Source of the DNA: Edaphochlamys debaryana | Lineage: Eukaryota; Chlorophyta; Chlorophyceae; Chlamydomonadales | DNA length: 64,000 nt | Direction of reading: 5' to 3' | Assembly (NCBI GenBank): GCA_016858145.1 | Contig: JAEHOE010000084.1 | Coordinates: forward strand, 310,001 to 374,000 | In this document: positions 38,301 to 49,501 of the stretch, one piece after another | Layout: the number at the start of each line of letters is the position of its first letter | Position numbering within the stretch: position 1 is the first letter of the stretch | Program-made: the position numbers and the translations under genes | The notes under the pieces: generated by a model | What the model was told of the DNA's origin: nothing | The model's database searches: none | What the model saw: the letters and a program-made list of their open reading frames with translations, nothing else

Positions 38301-39089
38301 CTGTCTCTCAGCACCTAATGCGGGCGGCGTCTCTGTGTCATTGAGGACACGCACCTACCCTCTCTGGCACCGTCGGGCAGTCGGCCCTCAGCACCTCGGC
38401 CCTCAACACCTGCAGAGGGCACACCCCTACCCTGAACCCCTCCCCTCACCGAATGCACTACACTTGCCTCTCAATATTTGGTCGGTACGGAAGTTGTCGA
38501 GTACGACATTCGCAAACCGCAGTTGAACGCCACTCTGGAGTTGGACCTGTGGCGGCGCAAAGTGGGATCGCGTCGGGTGTTGCAGGGTTGCGGGAGGCTT
38601 GAGCCAGACCGCCATCCCAAAGGGCTCAGACGTAATAGCAGAGTAGATAGATGGCAGGGGGCAGTGCCCAGGCCCCCGGGGCTACGGCGGGCGGCCAGCG
38701 GCATGAAGCGGCTGAGCCCCTGGCCCCATCCTTCCCACCCTCAGTGGTCCACGCCGCGTGTCTCCGGCCCCGGCTCAGCACGGCGCTTCTGTATGCCCCA
38801 CCTTGCCGACCGCAGGCAAATCAAGGTAGGGCCAGTCACTTTGGGCCTGCCCCTGGCCACGAACTGTGAACGAGGTTCGGCGGGGGCAGGGCGTGGCGAT
38901 GTCTCCAGCCCCCTGGCGCCATTCCGCATCCGACAGTATGAGCCGGTCCACGACAACGCGAGCTTCAGAAATCGTCTCATTAATTAACGCAGCTGCGAGC
39001 TCCGCTCCCGACGTGACATCCACAGTCGCGCCTGCGGCCGCGGAAGCCAAGGAGCAGCACACCAGAACCACCACCCACGCCAGGCGCAT
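32340..39089 (-). CDS. K3, receptor-like TKL kinase (mosaic of K1 and K2)
   Basis: Exons: 39089-38802, 38546-38468, 38040-37957, 37620-37535, 37255-37166, 36796-36674, 36385-36199, 35982-35847, 35687-35593, 35411-35290, 35060-34719, 34489-34450, 34323-34280, 34154-33993, 33860-33762, 33664-33653, 33519-33502, 33352-33311, 33179-33114, 32926-32816, 32501-32418, with read-through to TAG 32342-32340 (795 aa). Signal peptide (WVVVLVCCSLASAAAG), ectodomain (VTSGAELAAALINETISEAR, VQLQSGVQLRFANVVLDNF, VACYP, QTGC, CRHELTSDC), Gly/Asp linker, and membrane span LVAILVGTLGG + AALLAALGLGAALLW. The kinase has GKGTFGRV, VAVKQM, HRDLKPAN, SDFG, PAYVAPE and DKDPLRRPA. Exon lengths 288, 86, 90 and 123 nt of the ectodomain equal those of K1. 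The second intron uses a GC donor (AGAG|GCAAGT). A canonical GTGAGT ends the last exon listed, so a further 3' exon is possible. Confidence 0.86.
32693..32800. repeat. 27-bp tandem repeat, 4 copies, in a K3 intron
   Basis: The unit begins TCAGGCACTAGCCATAATG; copies start at 32693, 32720, 32747 and 32774. It lies in the intron just before the last K3 exon. It is open in one plus-strand frame, but that strand is antisense to K3. Confidence 0.95.
37671..37702. repeat. GGCCGTT heptamer array in a K3 intron
   Basis: About four tandem copies of GGCCGTT lie in the intron upstream of the exon 37620-37535. This is the complement of the CCAACGG/CCAACCGCCAA word family found elsewhere in the window. 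Confidence 0.85.
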
Positions 39090-39115
39090 TGCTTGTGGCA
39101 GATGTAAGCAGCAGC

Positions 39116-39136
39116 CTACACAACTTGCGTAGGCAT
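39116..39136 (-). promoter_or_regulatory. six-codon uORF upstream of K3
   Basis: ATG CCT ACG CAA GTT GTG TAG ends 26 nt before the K3 start at 39089. A role in limiting translation is possible if the transcript starts upstream of it. Confidence 0.35.
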
Positions 39137-39703
39137 CTGGTGTGAGTGAGCCATGCGTGTATTCGCGGTGTGATAGCTAACCCAGCGCCAGCTGCTATCA
39201 AGGTGACAGCATAAAACTGCCCAAGCCACACTCTGCGGTGTGTGGAACCTCGACCCCGTGTGCCATATGGCACAGTACCGTACGGCGGCCCCTTCTGACG
39301 TTTTGGGGACCCTACTTGAGCTCCACCACGCCCTTGCGTCCGATATGCACAAGCCTGGGTAAGGGCGAAGGCAACGGTCCGGCCGGCCCGTGCGGGCCAT
39401 GCCGATGGCGGATGGGACGTCAGCTGCTGCAGGGAACCGGTCGGCCGTGCCCAGCCATGCCTCCACTCTAATTCATTGCCCTTGCTCCTCGCATCTGCGC
39501 TTTCATCCAATCTGATCCCCTCTCTACCGTAGACCCTCCCCTCCTCCGCCCCGCCGCCTGCACACATCGCTCGTTGCCCGGTTTCGTGTAGCCTGCATCC
39601 TCAACAATTAGCGCACCGAGCGTGGAGAGGGTTGGGGGACCCTCGGGATTGATACGTCCGCGGAGCTCAGCGCACATTATGGCTTCACAGTTGGGCAGGG
39701 ATT

Positions 39704-40355
39704 GGGCCTAATTCCAGTGGATTTAAGCGCCGGCCTTTAGCGGTCGCCCTAAAGTCCCTCCAAGCCCTAAAGCTCGTGCTAAAGCTCGCTCGCTGGTTAG
39801 CAGCTGTTTAGCGCCTCTTTAACGGGGGCGACCGCGAGGGGTTCGGCAGCGCCCCACAGGCATGTAGACTCTTGATAAATGATCATTGGGACATATTGAA
39901 GTGCTAGAGCAGGTCAGGACCCTGCCTACGCGCACACTGCGTGCGGACATGCGCACATGTCGCCGCCAGGTCGCACGTTAGCAGCCCCCATCAGTTCGGG
40001 ACTGATATATGGACTTGTGCATATGATCCTGTGCGTTCAGGGGCTGTAAAGGGAATGTGGCGCTTTGCCAGGCAGTCGCCCCCGGGGTGGCGACGCAAGA
40101 CGACCGTCGCACGCGTCTTCCCCCGCCGACCAACCAAATGTGCAAGGAAACCCTAAACACGACGTAAAAATGAAAATCGCTGCAAGCTGCGTGGCGTAGG
40201 CGAAGATCGTTGTCTGTGGGTCGCTAAACGGCGCGCGCGCGAAACTGGCCTAAAGTGCCCTAAAGCCCCCTAAAGTAGCGCATGTTCCCAGTGGCGAGAC
40301 TTTAGCGCTAAACTTTGGCCGCTAAAGTCGTAAAGAGCCCACTGGAATTAGGCCC
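39704..40355. mobile_element. non-autonomous DNA transposon (MITE) with terminal inverted repeats
   Basis: The left end GGGCCTAATTCCAGTGG (39704-39720) and the right end (40339-40355) are perfect inverted copies over 17 bp. Inside them both ends carry matching CTTTAGCGG and CTAAAG-rich words in opposite orientation. The element is flanked by ATT on both sides (39701-39703 and 40356-40358), a candidate 3-bp target-site duplication. It holds no convincing ORF. The GGGCC- end and 3-bp duplication recall PIF/Harbinger (Tourist-like) elements, but ATT is not the usual TWA target. Confidence 0.82.
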
Positions 40356-40808
40356 ATTGGGGAGTGGGGGCGTGAAGGGGTGGAAGGGGCGTGTGAAGGG
40401 CCCCAGCCCCAGGTTCGGCACGTCCTCCTTTGCCATTTGCCAGGCTACACCAGGTAATCCATCGCACGCGCGTTTGCAGTGCAGGCTGGCAGGCGCGCCC
40501 GCCCGCTCGCCCATGAGGGGCTCCGGTAAGCACCGGAGGCATCAATAAGTTTACTGATGCCTGCGCCCCCTGAACTAAATGTGCTCCTAGCTTTACGCCA
40601 TACGGCCGACACACTGCGTCTCACACACACGTCTCTCATACGTTTAAGCTGGACACACGTATATCGCGTTAGGTGACGACACAGGCTGAACACGCCATAC
40701 AGGAGTCTCTAGGATATGCTGAGTTGAAAGACGTGACTTAGCAGCCAAGGAGAGGGTGTGCGCGCGCAGGAGGGATTGAGAGAGAATGTCACCCTGTTTG
40801 TCGCCTAC

Positions 40809-41105
40809 ATGAGTGCGGTACTTCCCAACGTATACTGCAGCAAACGACTTAATGAGTGCCGTCGACAGGCCAGGGCAGGCCAGGGCAGCGCTGCTCTGCA
40901 CAGCTTTTGCGCTGCTGTGGGCGGCCCAGCTTGGACGTGCGGGAGAGCGCCCAAGAGGAAGCGTGGGTGTGACGACCGGCAGAGAGCTCGCTCTTGCTTT
41001 TGCAAACGAGAGCGTCACCGAGGCGGTCATCGAATGGCCGGTCCTCTCTCTACTGGACTCGGACTTCGATGGACTTGGGCCTTTCCCGATTGTTCTCCGG
41101 CGTAA
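40809..41105 (+). promoter_or_regulatory. out-of-frame upstream ATG overlapping the K4 start
   Basis: An ATG 43 nt upstream of the K4 start opens a 98-codon frame that overlaps most of K4 exon 1. If it lies in the transcript it would compete with the K4 start. Alternatively transcription starts downstream of it. Confidence 0.3.
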
Positions 41106-44100
41106 CCTGACCATCACATGGTAGGGTGAAGGTGCAAGTGGTCCCGAGTCTCTTCTGTAGTTCGGTTCTGTCCCCGCGCTCACGGCTGAACTCGACAACC
41201 CAACGTTATGCTGCAGGGACAATGGGACAGCACTTCTAGTCTGGCCTCTGCTGGAAATGCCCGCGCGGCAGAAGGTGAGGGGTCAGCCGGTCGGAAGTCC
41301 GGGCTTCGGCGTCGGCGAGAGGCACACACGTGTACGGGATGCATTCTGGCTGCACGAGAGATGGGGGGAGTGCCGGGGCGCAAGGCGGGGCCACGTCCTG
41401 TTGGAGCGTTCCTGGGGAGGGGTGGAGGAGACTTGTCAGGGAGGCCGTCGTGCTCGGTCCTGACAGGTCCTGACCCTCACAACGACGGGGCGGGACCCTG
41501 CCAAGCCGTCCCCGTAGCCTGACGGCCGCCCGCACGCGAAACCGCCCCCCTGCACCGCAGGTTATGCTTTCACACAACGTGACACTGCGGCTGCGCAACG
41601 TTGTCATGAACGACTACCGCTCGGACAATATCCTTCGAGCACCAGGTGATCTTGACGGGATGCAAGCTGGGTTGGCCAGGGGTGGTGATGTGAGGGTCGA
41701 AAAAGCTGTACGCACTGAGGGCCGCCCTGGGGGCGCCGTCAGGAACTTTGGGGGTTCGTACTACGCGGGTGGCTTGCCTCACAACTTGCCAACCAAAACC
41801 TGCCCCACTCCGTCCGCTGCCAGGACTGGACCTGTTGGCCCCATCCCCGCCGGATACTGTCGGAGCAGCCGTGGTGGTCGACACGTCCCCCTCCATCGTC
41901 GGTGAGCAGCCAAAGGCCAGGGCAGCCTGATGGGGCTTCTTGGAACGGGGCAGGCGACAAGGCGCGGCGAAGCGCGGGTATCGCCGCACGCCCTTGGCCC
42001 AGGCAGGGCCCCTGGTCCCATGACTCATGGGCCTGCGACGAGTGGCCCTCCTGGCACACCCCTCAGCCCTCCTCGTCTCACGTGTAGAGGCGGGGCAGGG
42101 GTGCTGAGCCCATTTGGGTCGGCTGATGTGGGTCTTTCGATCTGGAGTGGCTCGGCGCAAGTGGGCTCCCAGCCCCGGCCCCGGCCCCGTGGTGTCTGGC
42201 TTGCCCTAGCGCCCAACGCTTCGGTGCTGCCAAGCTATCGGGGGTTCGCACTGCAGCCAGGGGTCGCACGCCACAGGCTGGGCAAGCCAGCAGGTCCCAG
42301 GAGCTGGGCCTCGGCTGCGGCCGGGCCCACACGGCATCCTTACTCGTCCTCTAGGCTTGGCCCTGTTGGTGAGACTCATAGTCCGTCCCCACCCCGCTTC
42401 AACGCAACGCAGCCTACTGCTACCCCACGGCCGAGTGGCGGCAGGACTTCCAGGCTGTCGTACGACCCGCCATGTTTCCCGGGCGGCAGGTGTACCAGAT
42501 CAGCCTGAACCAGGTGGGTTGGGTGCTTTGAAATGGTCGCCGGGGTCCATTCCTTGTTCCCTGAGCCCCAGTTACGCATGATACGGAGCCGACAAGGGTG
42601 GCTGCCCGAAGGCAGGAAATGGGCTGAGCCCCGTGGTCCCCCCCGGGGGGTCCAATGTTCGAGCATGGCTCCGTGCAGCCCTCAGCCCCTCTCCACCACC
42701 AGCCCGCACCACGGCACGCGGGCTCGCACCCGGCCCCAGCTCCAGCTCCCGCCCCGCCGCAAGCACCGCCCCAGTGCAGCTGGCGCGGAGTAGCAGCAGC
42801 AGGGTATCCCCGAGCCCCTGAGCGGGGGATTCGGGGCCGTCGGTCGGGGCCATCGGGGCCCTTCGCTCGGGGGACTCTGGGCGCCGTGCGCGTCAGGCAT
42901 TGGCCACACCTTTGAAGGGCTGTCACAGTCGCTCATGTGTCCACCCGACCGCCCCGCCCCGCAGTCAACCTGCATCAACTCCACCGCGGCTCTGCTGCGG
43001 AACCGCTGCTGGGCGGACGTCACGCTCATCCTGGACATGGTGGGGCGGGGGCCGGCAGGGGCTGCGCGCGGTGACGTGTGTATTACGACACGCCTTAACG
43101 CGCGTGCCGCGCCCTGGCGCAACCAACAACACACGGGGGGGTGTATGTGGCCAGTCGTTTCTCTAGACTTGTCTGGTGACGAGGGGGATGGGATGGGACC
43201 ACTGCTCTCGGCGGATGGCAACTTCCCGTGCCCCAACTTCCTGTGACCCACAGGCCATGAACGGGGAGGACGTGGACATGACTGGAAAGCCCGCGGCCAA
43301 CCACTACGCCGTGCGGGTGAGGGCGGCGGACCGTGGCTGAGCTCAGAGGGCTGCCTCGGGCTTTCTCTGTCGCCAGAGCGGCAGAGTGCTCGCCGTCCAC
43401 CCACACGGCGGGCGCAATTTGTGTTTAAGCAGTTCCGAGGGGGTGGCCACAGATTCTAGCTTGGGTTCTAGCTCCCCAGGCGGGCGCGAACAGCTTGACG
43501 GCCATACGGTGTAAGCGTCATCCAAGCAGTCCGCAGTCTTGCTAGCTGTCCTATGTGGGTCCAGGTCAAGGGTCTGCAACGTGTGACCTTCCCGGTCCCT
43601 TCACCCCGTGCAGCTGCTCACCATGCCCATCATGTGTCGCAACGTGCTGACCGCGGAATGCCTCAACTCGCTTGGGCCGATCGGGTGAGCGTTGGGCGGG
43701 CATTCAAACCGGCTTGAGCTCTTACAACCCATGGGGCATCACTGTGCACGTACTGCGTGGTGGCTCACCAGCTGGGTTGGGTGGGAGGGTTGCGGCAGTG
43801 GTCGGGTTGTTCTGAGGAGCGACGGGGTGATGGCCCAACTTTTGCCAAACCCATTCTCACAAGCGGCAGGCGGCAAGAGCCCTAACGCTGAGCCCCCGGC
43901 GCCTGCGCAGGTGCATGCTCCTGTCCCAGCGCAACAGCTCCTCGCTGCCCAAGATCTTTGAGTGGCTGCAGCCGTCGCAGCCGCCCCGGCTCGCCAGCCC
44001 GCCGCCGCCACCCTCGCCTGTCTTCCTGGAGCCAGCTGACTCGGGGGACGACGGCGACGGAGTGCCCCTGGTGCCCGTGCTCGTGGGTTCCATTGTTGGA

Positions 44101-47100
44101 GGTGGGTGTGGGCGGCGCGTCCGGGCCGGAGTGATCCACAGGCTCGTGCACAACCTTACATGTCTCTGGGAGAGCGGTGGTTGTCCACCTTTAGGCGCGC
44201 TCTGGTGAGCATAGCGAGGATGCTATGGCCGACACGGCTGAGTGCTGGGCATAAGCGAAGAAAGCCGCTCACCTTCAGGCGGCTGGCGGGGTGGGGCTGG
44301 CTGGCGTCATGAAGGGTCCGACAGCCCGTGGCAAGCCCCAGCGTATGGTTACATGCTGTTTGCTGCTGCGTGTGGCCTGCAACCGTGCAGGTGTGGCTTT
44401 TATCGTCCTTGTCGTGCTGGGCTTCGTGCTGTGGCACCGCCGCTCTGGCGCGAACCTTAAAACTCGGGATTCTGACGGCTTGCCCGGGGACGTGTGCAAG
44501 GCGCCCGGGCCCGGAAGGTACGTGGAGGCCGCAGGAGCGAGGGCTGGCGTGGGCTTGCGCGAGGGCTACTTAGGCGGCGGGCTTAGGCACCGGCCGCACA
44601 CCAGAGGCCGCACAAGTTGTATCGCGCACAGGGCTCGCACGCACTAGCAGCGACGCTAAACAGCCCAACGCGCTCGATCTTACGTGCCCCTTCGCGCCCC
44701 ATCGCCCCCATCGCAGCGACCCCGAGCCTGGCAGCGCCCAGACGACGCAGGAGAAGGGCAGCGGCCGGGGCAGCGCGGCCCACAGCGGCAAGGGCTCTGC
44801 GCCCTCGAGCGCCCGAGGCTCGGCGCCCAACAGCGGCCGCGGCACGTCTGACGTGGGGGAGCGTGTACGGCAGCTGGCGGCGCAGATCTCGAGCCTCACG
44901 CAGGGGAGCGCCCGCTCCGGGATACGGTCGTTGTGGCCAGGTGCGGCGGGTCTGTCGGGGGTGGGGCGCAGTTGTACTCGGGACACGGCCAAGAATGGGC
45001 GCTGCGAAACGCCGCTTGGGGGCTGTTCAAAAGACCGGTGGTTGCAATCGGTGCCGGCGAAGGGAGCGCTGCCAGGAGGAGGGCTCACGGAGGGCCTTTC
45101 TCACTTCGTCTTCGTGTCCGTGTTTTCCATGGCCCGCGCAGTCAACAGCCCCAGCGGAGCACAGCAGGTGGTGACGCTTCAGACGCCGCTGCGAGCAGAC
45201 GTGACGGTCGACGTCAAGGTAAGCTCGGCCTGGGCAAGGGAGCGCGACAACGCAGGTGCCGGGTCCATGCCTTGCAAAGCGCTCCAACGGCGCATTAGCT
45301 ACCCTGATAACCCTGACCGCCTCGACCAACTCTGGCCCTACCCGAGCTCTCTAGTCACTTCACCCTGAGCGTGTCAATGACCGACAACCTTGGTATCGCT
45401 AACGGCACGTGCTCGTCCCAACCCACAACCGCCTCGTGCCTGTGCAGCTGGAGGAGGGCCTGGTGGAGGGAGGCGAGGAGGGGAAGGCGGTGGCGACGGC
45501 TGATGTGGACAAGGCGGGGGTGGTGCAGCTGCTGCCAAACGTCCTGGGCAAGGGCGCGTTCGGTCGCGTTCAGGAGGTGCGTGCGGGAGGGCGATTGGGT
45601 GTCACGGTAGCGGGGGCTGGTCAGGAGAAGTTGAAGAACTAGAGAAATGAGTGCAGATCAGGCGTACTTCTTGCGGCTACGTTGATGTGACGTGATCTGG
45701 GTTGTACGGCGCAGGGCATCTTCGGCGGCCAGCGCGTTGCTGTCAAGCAGATCCTGGACAGCATGTACGACACGGGGTCGAGCAGCGCGGACGCATCGGC
45801 GCAGTCGTTCATGCAGGTACGGTATGCCACTCTGGGCTGCGGTGCCCTGTGGTACGATGCTTGTGACATACCTGTGCGGTTGCCTGTGGGGGCCTCGGTG
45901 GTGCGGCAATTGATAGGTGTTTCAGTAGGGGACGGCCCCCGTGGCCCCCATGTGACAGGTGTTTCAATACGGGACGGCCCCCTAGCCATGGAACACGCAC
46001 GTGTACCCGCTTGCGGCGTGAGCTTATGGCGGACTCGTTCACTAACTGCCCTGAGCCCTCACACCCTCGCCCTTGCACCCCTTCTGTGCCGGTGTCCCCC
46101 CGCAGGAGCTAGAGGTGCTCGCACGGTGTCAGCACCCCAACATAGGTCCGTCAGGCGCGCACCGGTCGTCTAGGTTGCACGTACTGCTCTGCTCGTTTAA
46201 GCCATCCAGGGGCGCGGCGTGTGGGGCATGTGTGTTGTCATGCGGCAACCACGGAGCCGGGCATCGGCATCCCGGGCTCACATCGGTCCTTGCTCTCCCA
46301 CAGTCAAAGTCCTGGCCGCGAGCCTCAAGCCGCCCAAACCCTGCATGGTGCGTCGGGGCAAGGGACGGGGCCTCAGGCACTGCGAAGGGGTCATGTATGG
46401 GCATGTACGGGGCTCCCCGGTGGGGCTTCCTGAGAGTATAGTGATGCCGCTCTTTCCACAGGCCCGACATGCGGGTACGCTGCGCGCTGTGCGCGTTCTG
46501 CCACATGCCTCACGTGTGCTTGCGTGGTGCCTCCATTCCTGTTGCCTGTAGGTACTCGAGCTCATGCAGACGAGCCTGGACAAGCTCTTGTACGGAGACG
46601 GGGACCGGCTGCTACCGCTGGACCTGGTGAGGAGCGGTCGGGTCTGGAGCGGTTGGGCCTGGAGCGGTTGGGCCTGGAGTTAAATGTGGCAGTGGATTAG
46701 CGGAGCGATCGCGGGGCAGTCGGACTGTGGGCTCCCAGGCACTTACCACGGGAGTCCTGGAGTCGAGGGCGAGAACGTGAGCTGCTTCCGTACCCGGCAG
46801 GCGCTGTACATCGGCATCGAGATCGCGCACGGGTTGGAGTACCTGCACCCTACGGTCATACACCGAGACCTCAAGCCGGCAAACGTAAGCCAAGGGGAAG
46901 CTGCCTCATGCCGTCCTCTGGGCCGTCCTCCTCGTGGCGCAACGACAACTGGCCCTAAGGCTGCATCCGCTCAGCGCACGTCCCACCTGCCACCCCTGTT
47001 TGCTCCCCTTTGCCGTGCAGGTTCTCATTAACGACCCCTGGGGGGAGCACCCGGTGGTCAAGCTCTCGGACTTCGGGTTGTCACGGCTGCGTCACACCAT

Positions 47101-49501
47101 GCTTGTGACCAAGAACCCGGTGAGCGCCTGCGGGTGCCTGCGAGCCCTCTGCTCCACGGCTTCGATTACACCCCGTTTGCTCCTCTGGCATGTTCTGGGC
47201 TCGGCTCGGGCGTTGGCGTGTGAGGGCGCTGCTTACCCAATTCCCTCCTTGCGCGGCTGCTTGCAGGAGGCGGGCACGGTGCGTGGCGCAGTGGTTTGAC
47301 GGGGGGCTGCTGACTAGGCGACCGGGTAGCCTGCGCTCCGGCTAGTGCTCAACGCTCTTAGCCTCTAAAGCTTGCCCTAATTTCCCATCCACCCTTTCGC
47401 TGCTGGTCCCCTTCTTACCGCTTCCCAGCCGGCGTACGTCGCACCGGTGAGATATCCCGACGGGACTCCTTTGGTGACATCAACGCAGACTTGCATAGCG
47501 AGCGGCGGTCCCTGTTGCGCTGGCTGCTTGCGGCATGCACCCTGGCGCCTCTTTGGCGTGCCCGTCGAAGGGAGTGCCAGTGCGACCACCTGCCTAGCTG
47601 TTTTGGGGACTTGCATGCTGACGTGTGCCCCTCCCTGCTGCCTTATGTAGGAGTGCTTCGACACCGACGCGGAGGTGGGCGCCATCAGCCACAAAGCAGG
47701 TGCGCCCCAGCGTTGGATACCCCACGCGGTGCTCCTCGTTCCTAGGAGCGACGCGATGCGATGCGATAGCCGGCGCGATGGGCTGCGAGCTATCCGCTTC
47801 TTGTGTCTGGTGTCAGCCAGCCGAAAAAGGACGGTGCAGCCCACGGCTCCGGCGCCTGCCTGTACTGGACTGTCCGTTCGCACCCCTGCACTTCCCTGTA
47901 CTCCAACCGCAATCTGCCGTACCACATACCGCACCCTCCGCCTAACGAAACGCTGCGTCGCTCCGCCGCCCGCAGACCTCTACTCCTTCGGCGTGGTCTT
48001 GTGGGAGCTAGTGGCAGGGACACGGCCATGGAAGGTGAGCCGCTGCGTTCTCGGACTGCACCAATCGACAAATTGCGTGCCTCCTCAGGGGAGAGGTCCG
48101 GCAGCTCGGGGCCGGGTACCAGGCGTGCCGAAACTACAACCCCGCTAACCTGTCATACCACTCAGCAGCAAGCCCGCTAGGGCCCCATAAAGCATTTCCA
48201 AGCCGCACAGCACTACCTGTGGGCCCAGCACCGGCCGACCTTGCGCTCCGCGCCTCTCCCTTCCCTTCCTCCCTTTCGCAGGGCATGGGCCCCGTCCCCA
48301 TCGCCATGCAGATCACCATGCTCCACAAGCGCCTTCCCATGCCGCCAAGGGACGCGCCGGGGAGCGACCCCATGCGCTGGCCGCCCAAGCTCGTCAAGGT
48401 GTGGGCGGGCGTACAGATGCGGGTACAGATACAGATGTTATACTTACAGAAGCAGATGTTGTAGATCCAGATACAGATGTTATACAGGGGTCGGGGATCG
48501 GTCCTGGCGGTGTGCATTGCCAAGCTCGTCAAGGTGTGGGCGCGGGCGCCGTGTTCGGGGGCCCGGAGTCGGGGCTGTCGGTGTGCATTGCGGTCGCATG
48601 GGGCATGGGAAGGGCCTCACCTCCTTTGCTAAAGGCAGCTACCGCGGTCGGCAGCCCGGTGCTGGTTGGCGGTTGGTAGTTGGCGGTTAGTGTGTCTCAG
48701 AGGCCCGTTGCTGCTGTTACGGTCTGGCGGTACCGGTGCCGCGTTGTGGGCAGCGCTGTCGGGACGAGGGCCTGCTACGCCCTGCTGCTAACGCTGCTGC
48801 CCTCCCTTGCCACGCCCTCGCCACCAATATAGTTGATTGAGGAGTGCTGGGACAAGGACCCGCAGCGTCGGCCCGCGGCGGCCGAGGTGGCGCGACTGCT
48901 TGCGGTCCTTCGCGAGGTGAGGGGCCATCAGAGAAAGTGCTAGCCCGGCAGGGAAGGGACGCAGAACTGCTGTGAAGTGATGTGGTTCTGGTTTGGGAGC
49001 AATCATCAACAAGTAAGGTGCTGGGCAAGGGAAAGGGCTACCGGTAGTCGGGCTGAAAAGGAACATAACAAGGCGGCAGGGTTGCTTGTATGCGCGCATT
49101 TCTAGGCGGTTTGGCAGGGAATGGTTGGGAATGGGACATGAGGAGTGGCAGCAGGGGAGATCGGGGCCATGCTGATCCCCGCAATGCCGGGATGGACTCC
49201 ATCCGTGACGGGCGCCGTCACCAACCACGCCACGCCGGGCTAGGACTAGCAACCAGGAGCGGTGCGCGCCGCCACACCTGTCCGCCACCCACCACGCCCT
49301 CCCCCTCCTCCCTCCCCCGCGCAGAGCCTGCAGATCGAGTCCCAGAGCGGCTCTCTGCGCAACCCGGACGACTCCCGTGTGCTCACGGTCTCTGGGTCGA
49401 CGTCGACTGTGGCCGCTCAGGGGCTCAACTCGCACCCCGACGCGCGTGCAGGCGGTAGCTCCGGGCTCCCACACAAGCTGCTGGAGCTGTCCAACGCATA
49501 G
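40852..49501 (+). CDS. K4, receptor-like TKL kinase (most divergent of the four)
   Basis: Exons: 40852-41120, 41217-41274, 41561-41645, 41824-41901, 42413-42513, 42965-43039, 43254-43316, 43614-43684, 43911-44101, 44391-44517, 44717-44940, 45142-45218, 45448-45576, 45715-45816, 46106-46145, 46304-46347, 46552-46626, 46801-46884, 47021-47119, 47267-47278, 47429-47446, 47651-47699, 47976-48034, 48282-48398, 48833-48916, 49325-49501 (TAG). All 26 agree in phase: 835 aa. Signal peptide (LLCTAFALLWAAQLG), ectodomain (VLRRNLTITW, VMLSHNVTLRLRNVVM, AYCYP), membrane span LVPVLVGSIVGG + VAFIVLVVLGFVLW, then a Gly/Ser repeat region (GSGRGSAAHSGKGS). The kinase has GKGAFGRV, VAVKQI, HRDLKPAN, SDFG, PAYVAPE and DKDPQRRPA. 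K4 alone shows a clear 59-codon last exon (SLQIESQSGSLRNPDD). It has extra introns in the glycine-loop region, before HRD and in the ectodomain. Confidence 0.9.

Larger units (their letters stand above)
39090..40851. other. shared divergent promoter region of K3 and K4
   Basis: K3 runs left and K4 runs right from this 1.76-kb region, which should hold both promoters. A 652-bp transposon-like element occupies its middle. No other gene is seen. Confidence 0.5.
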
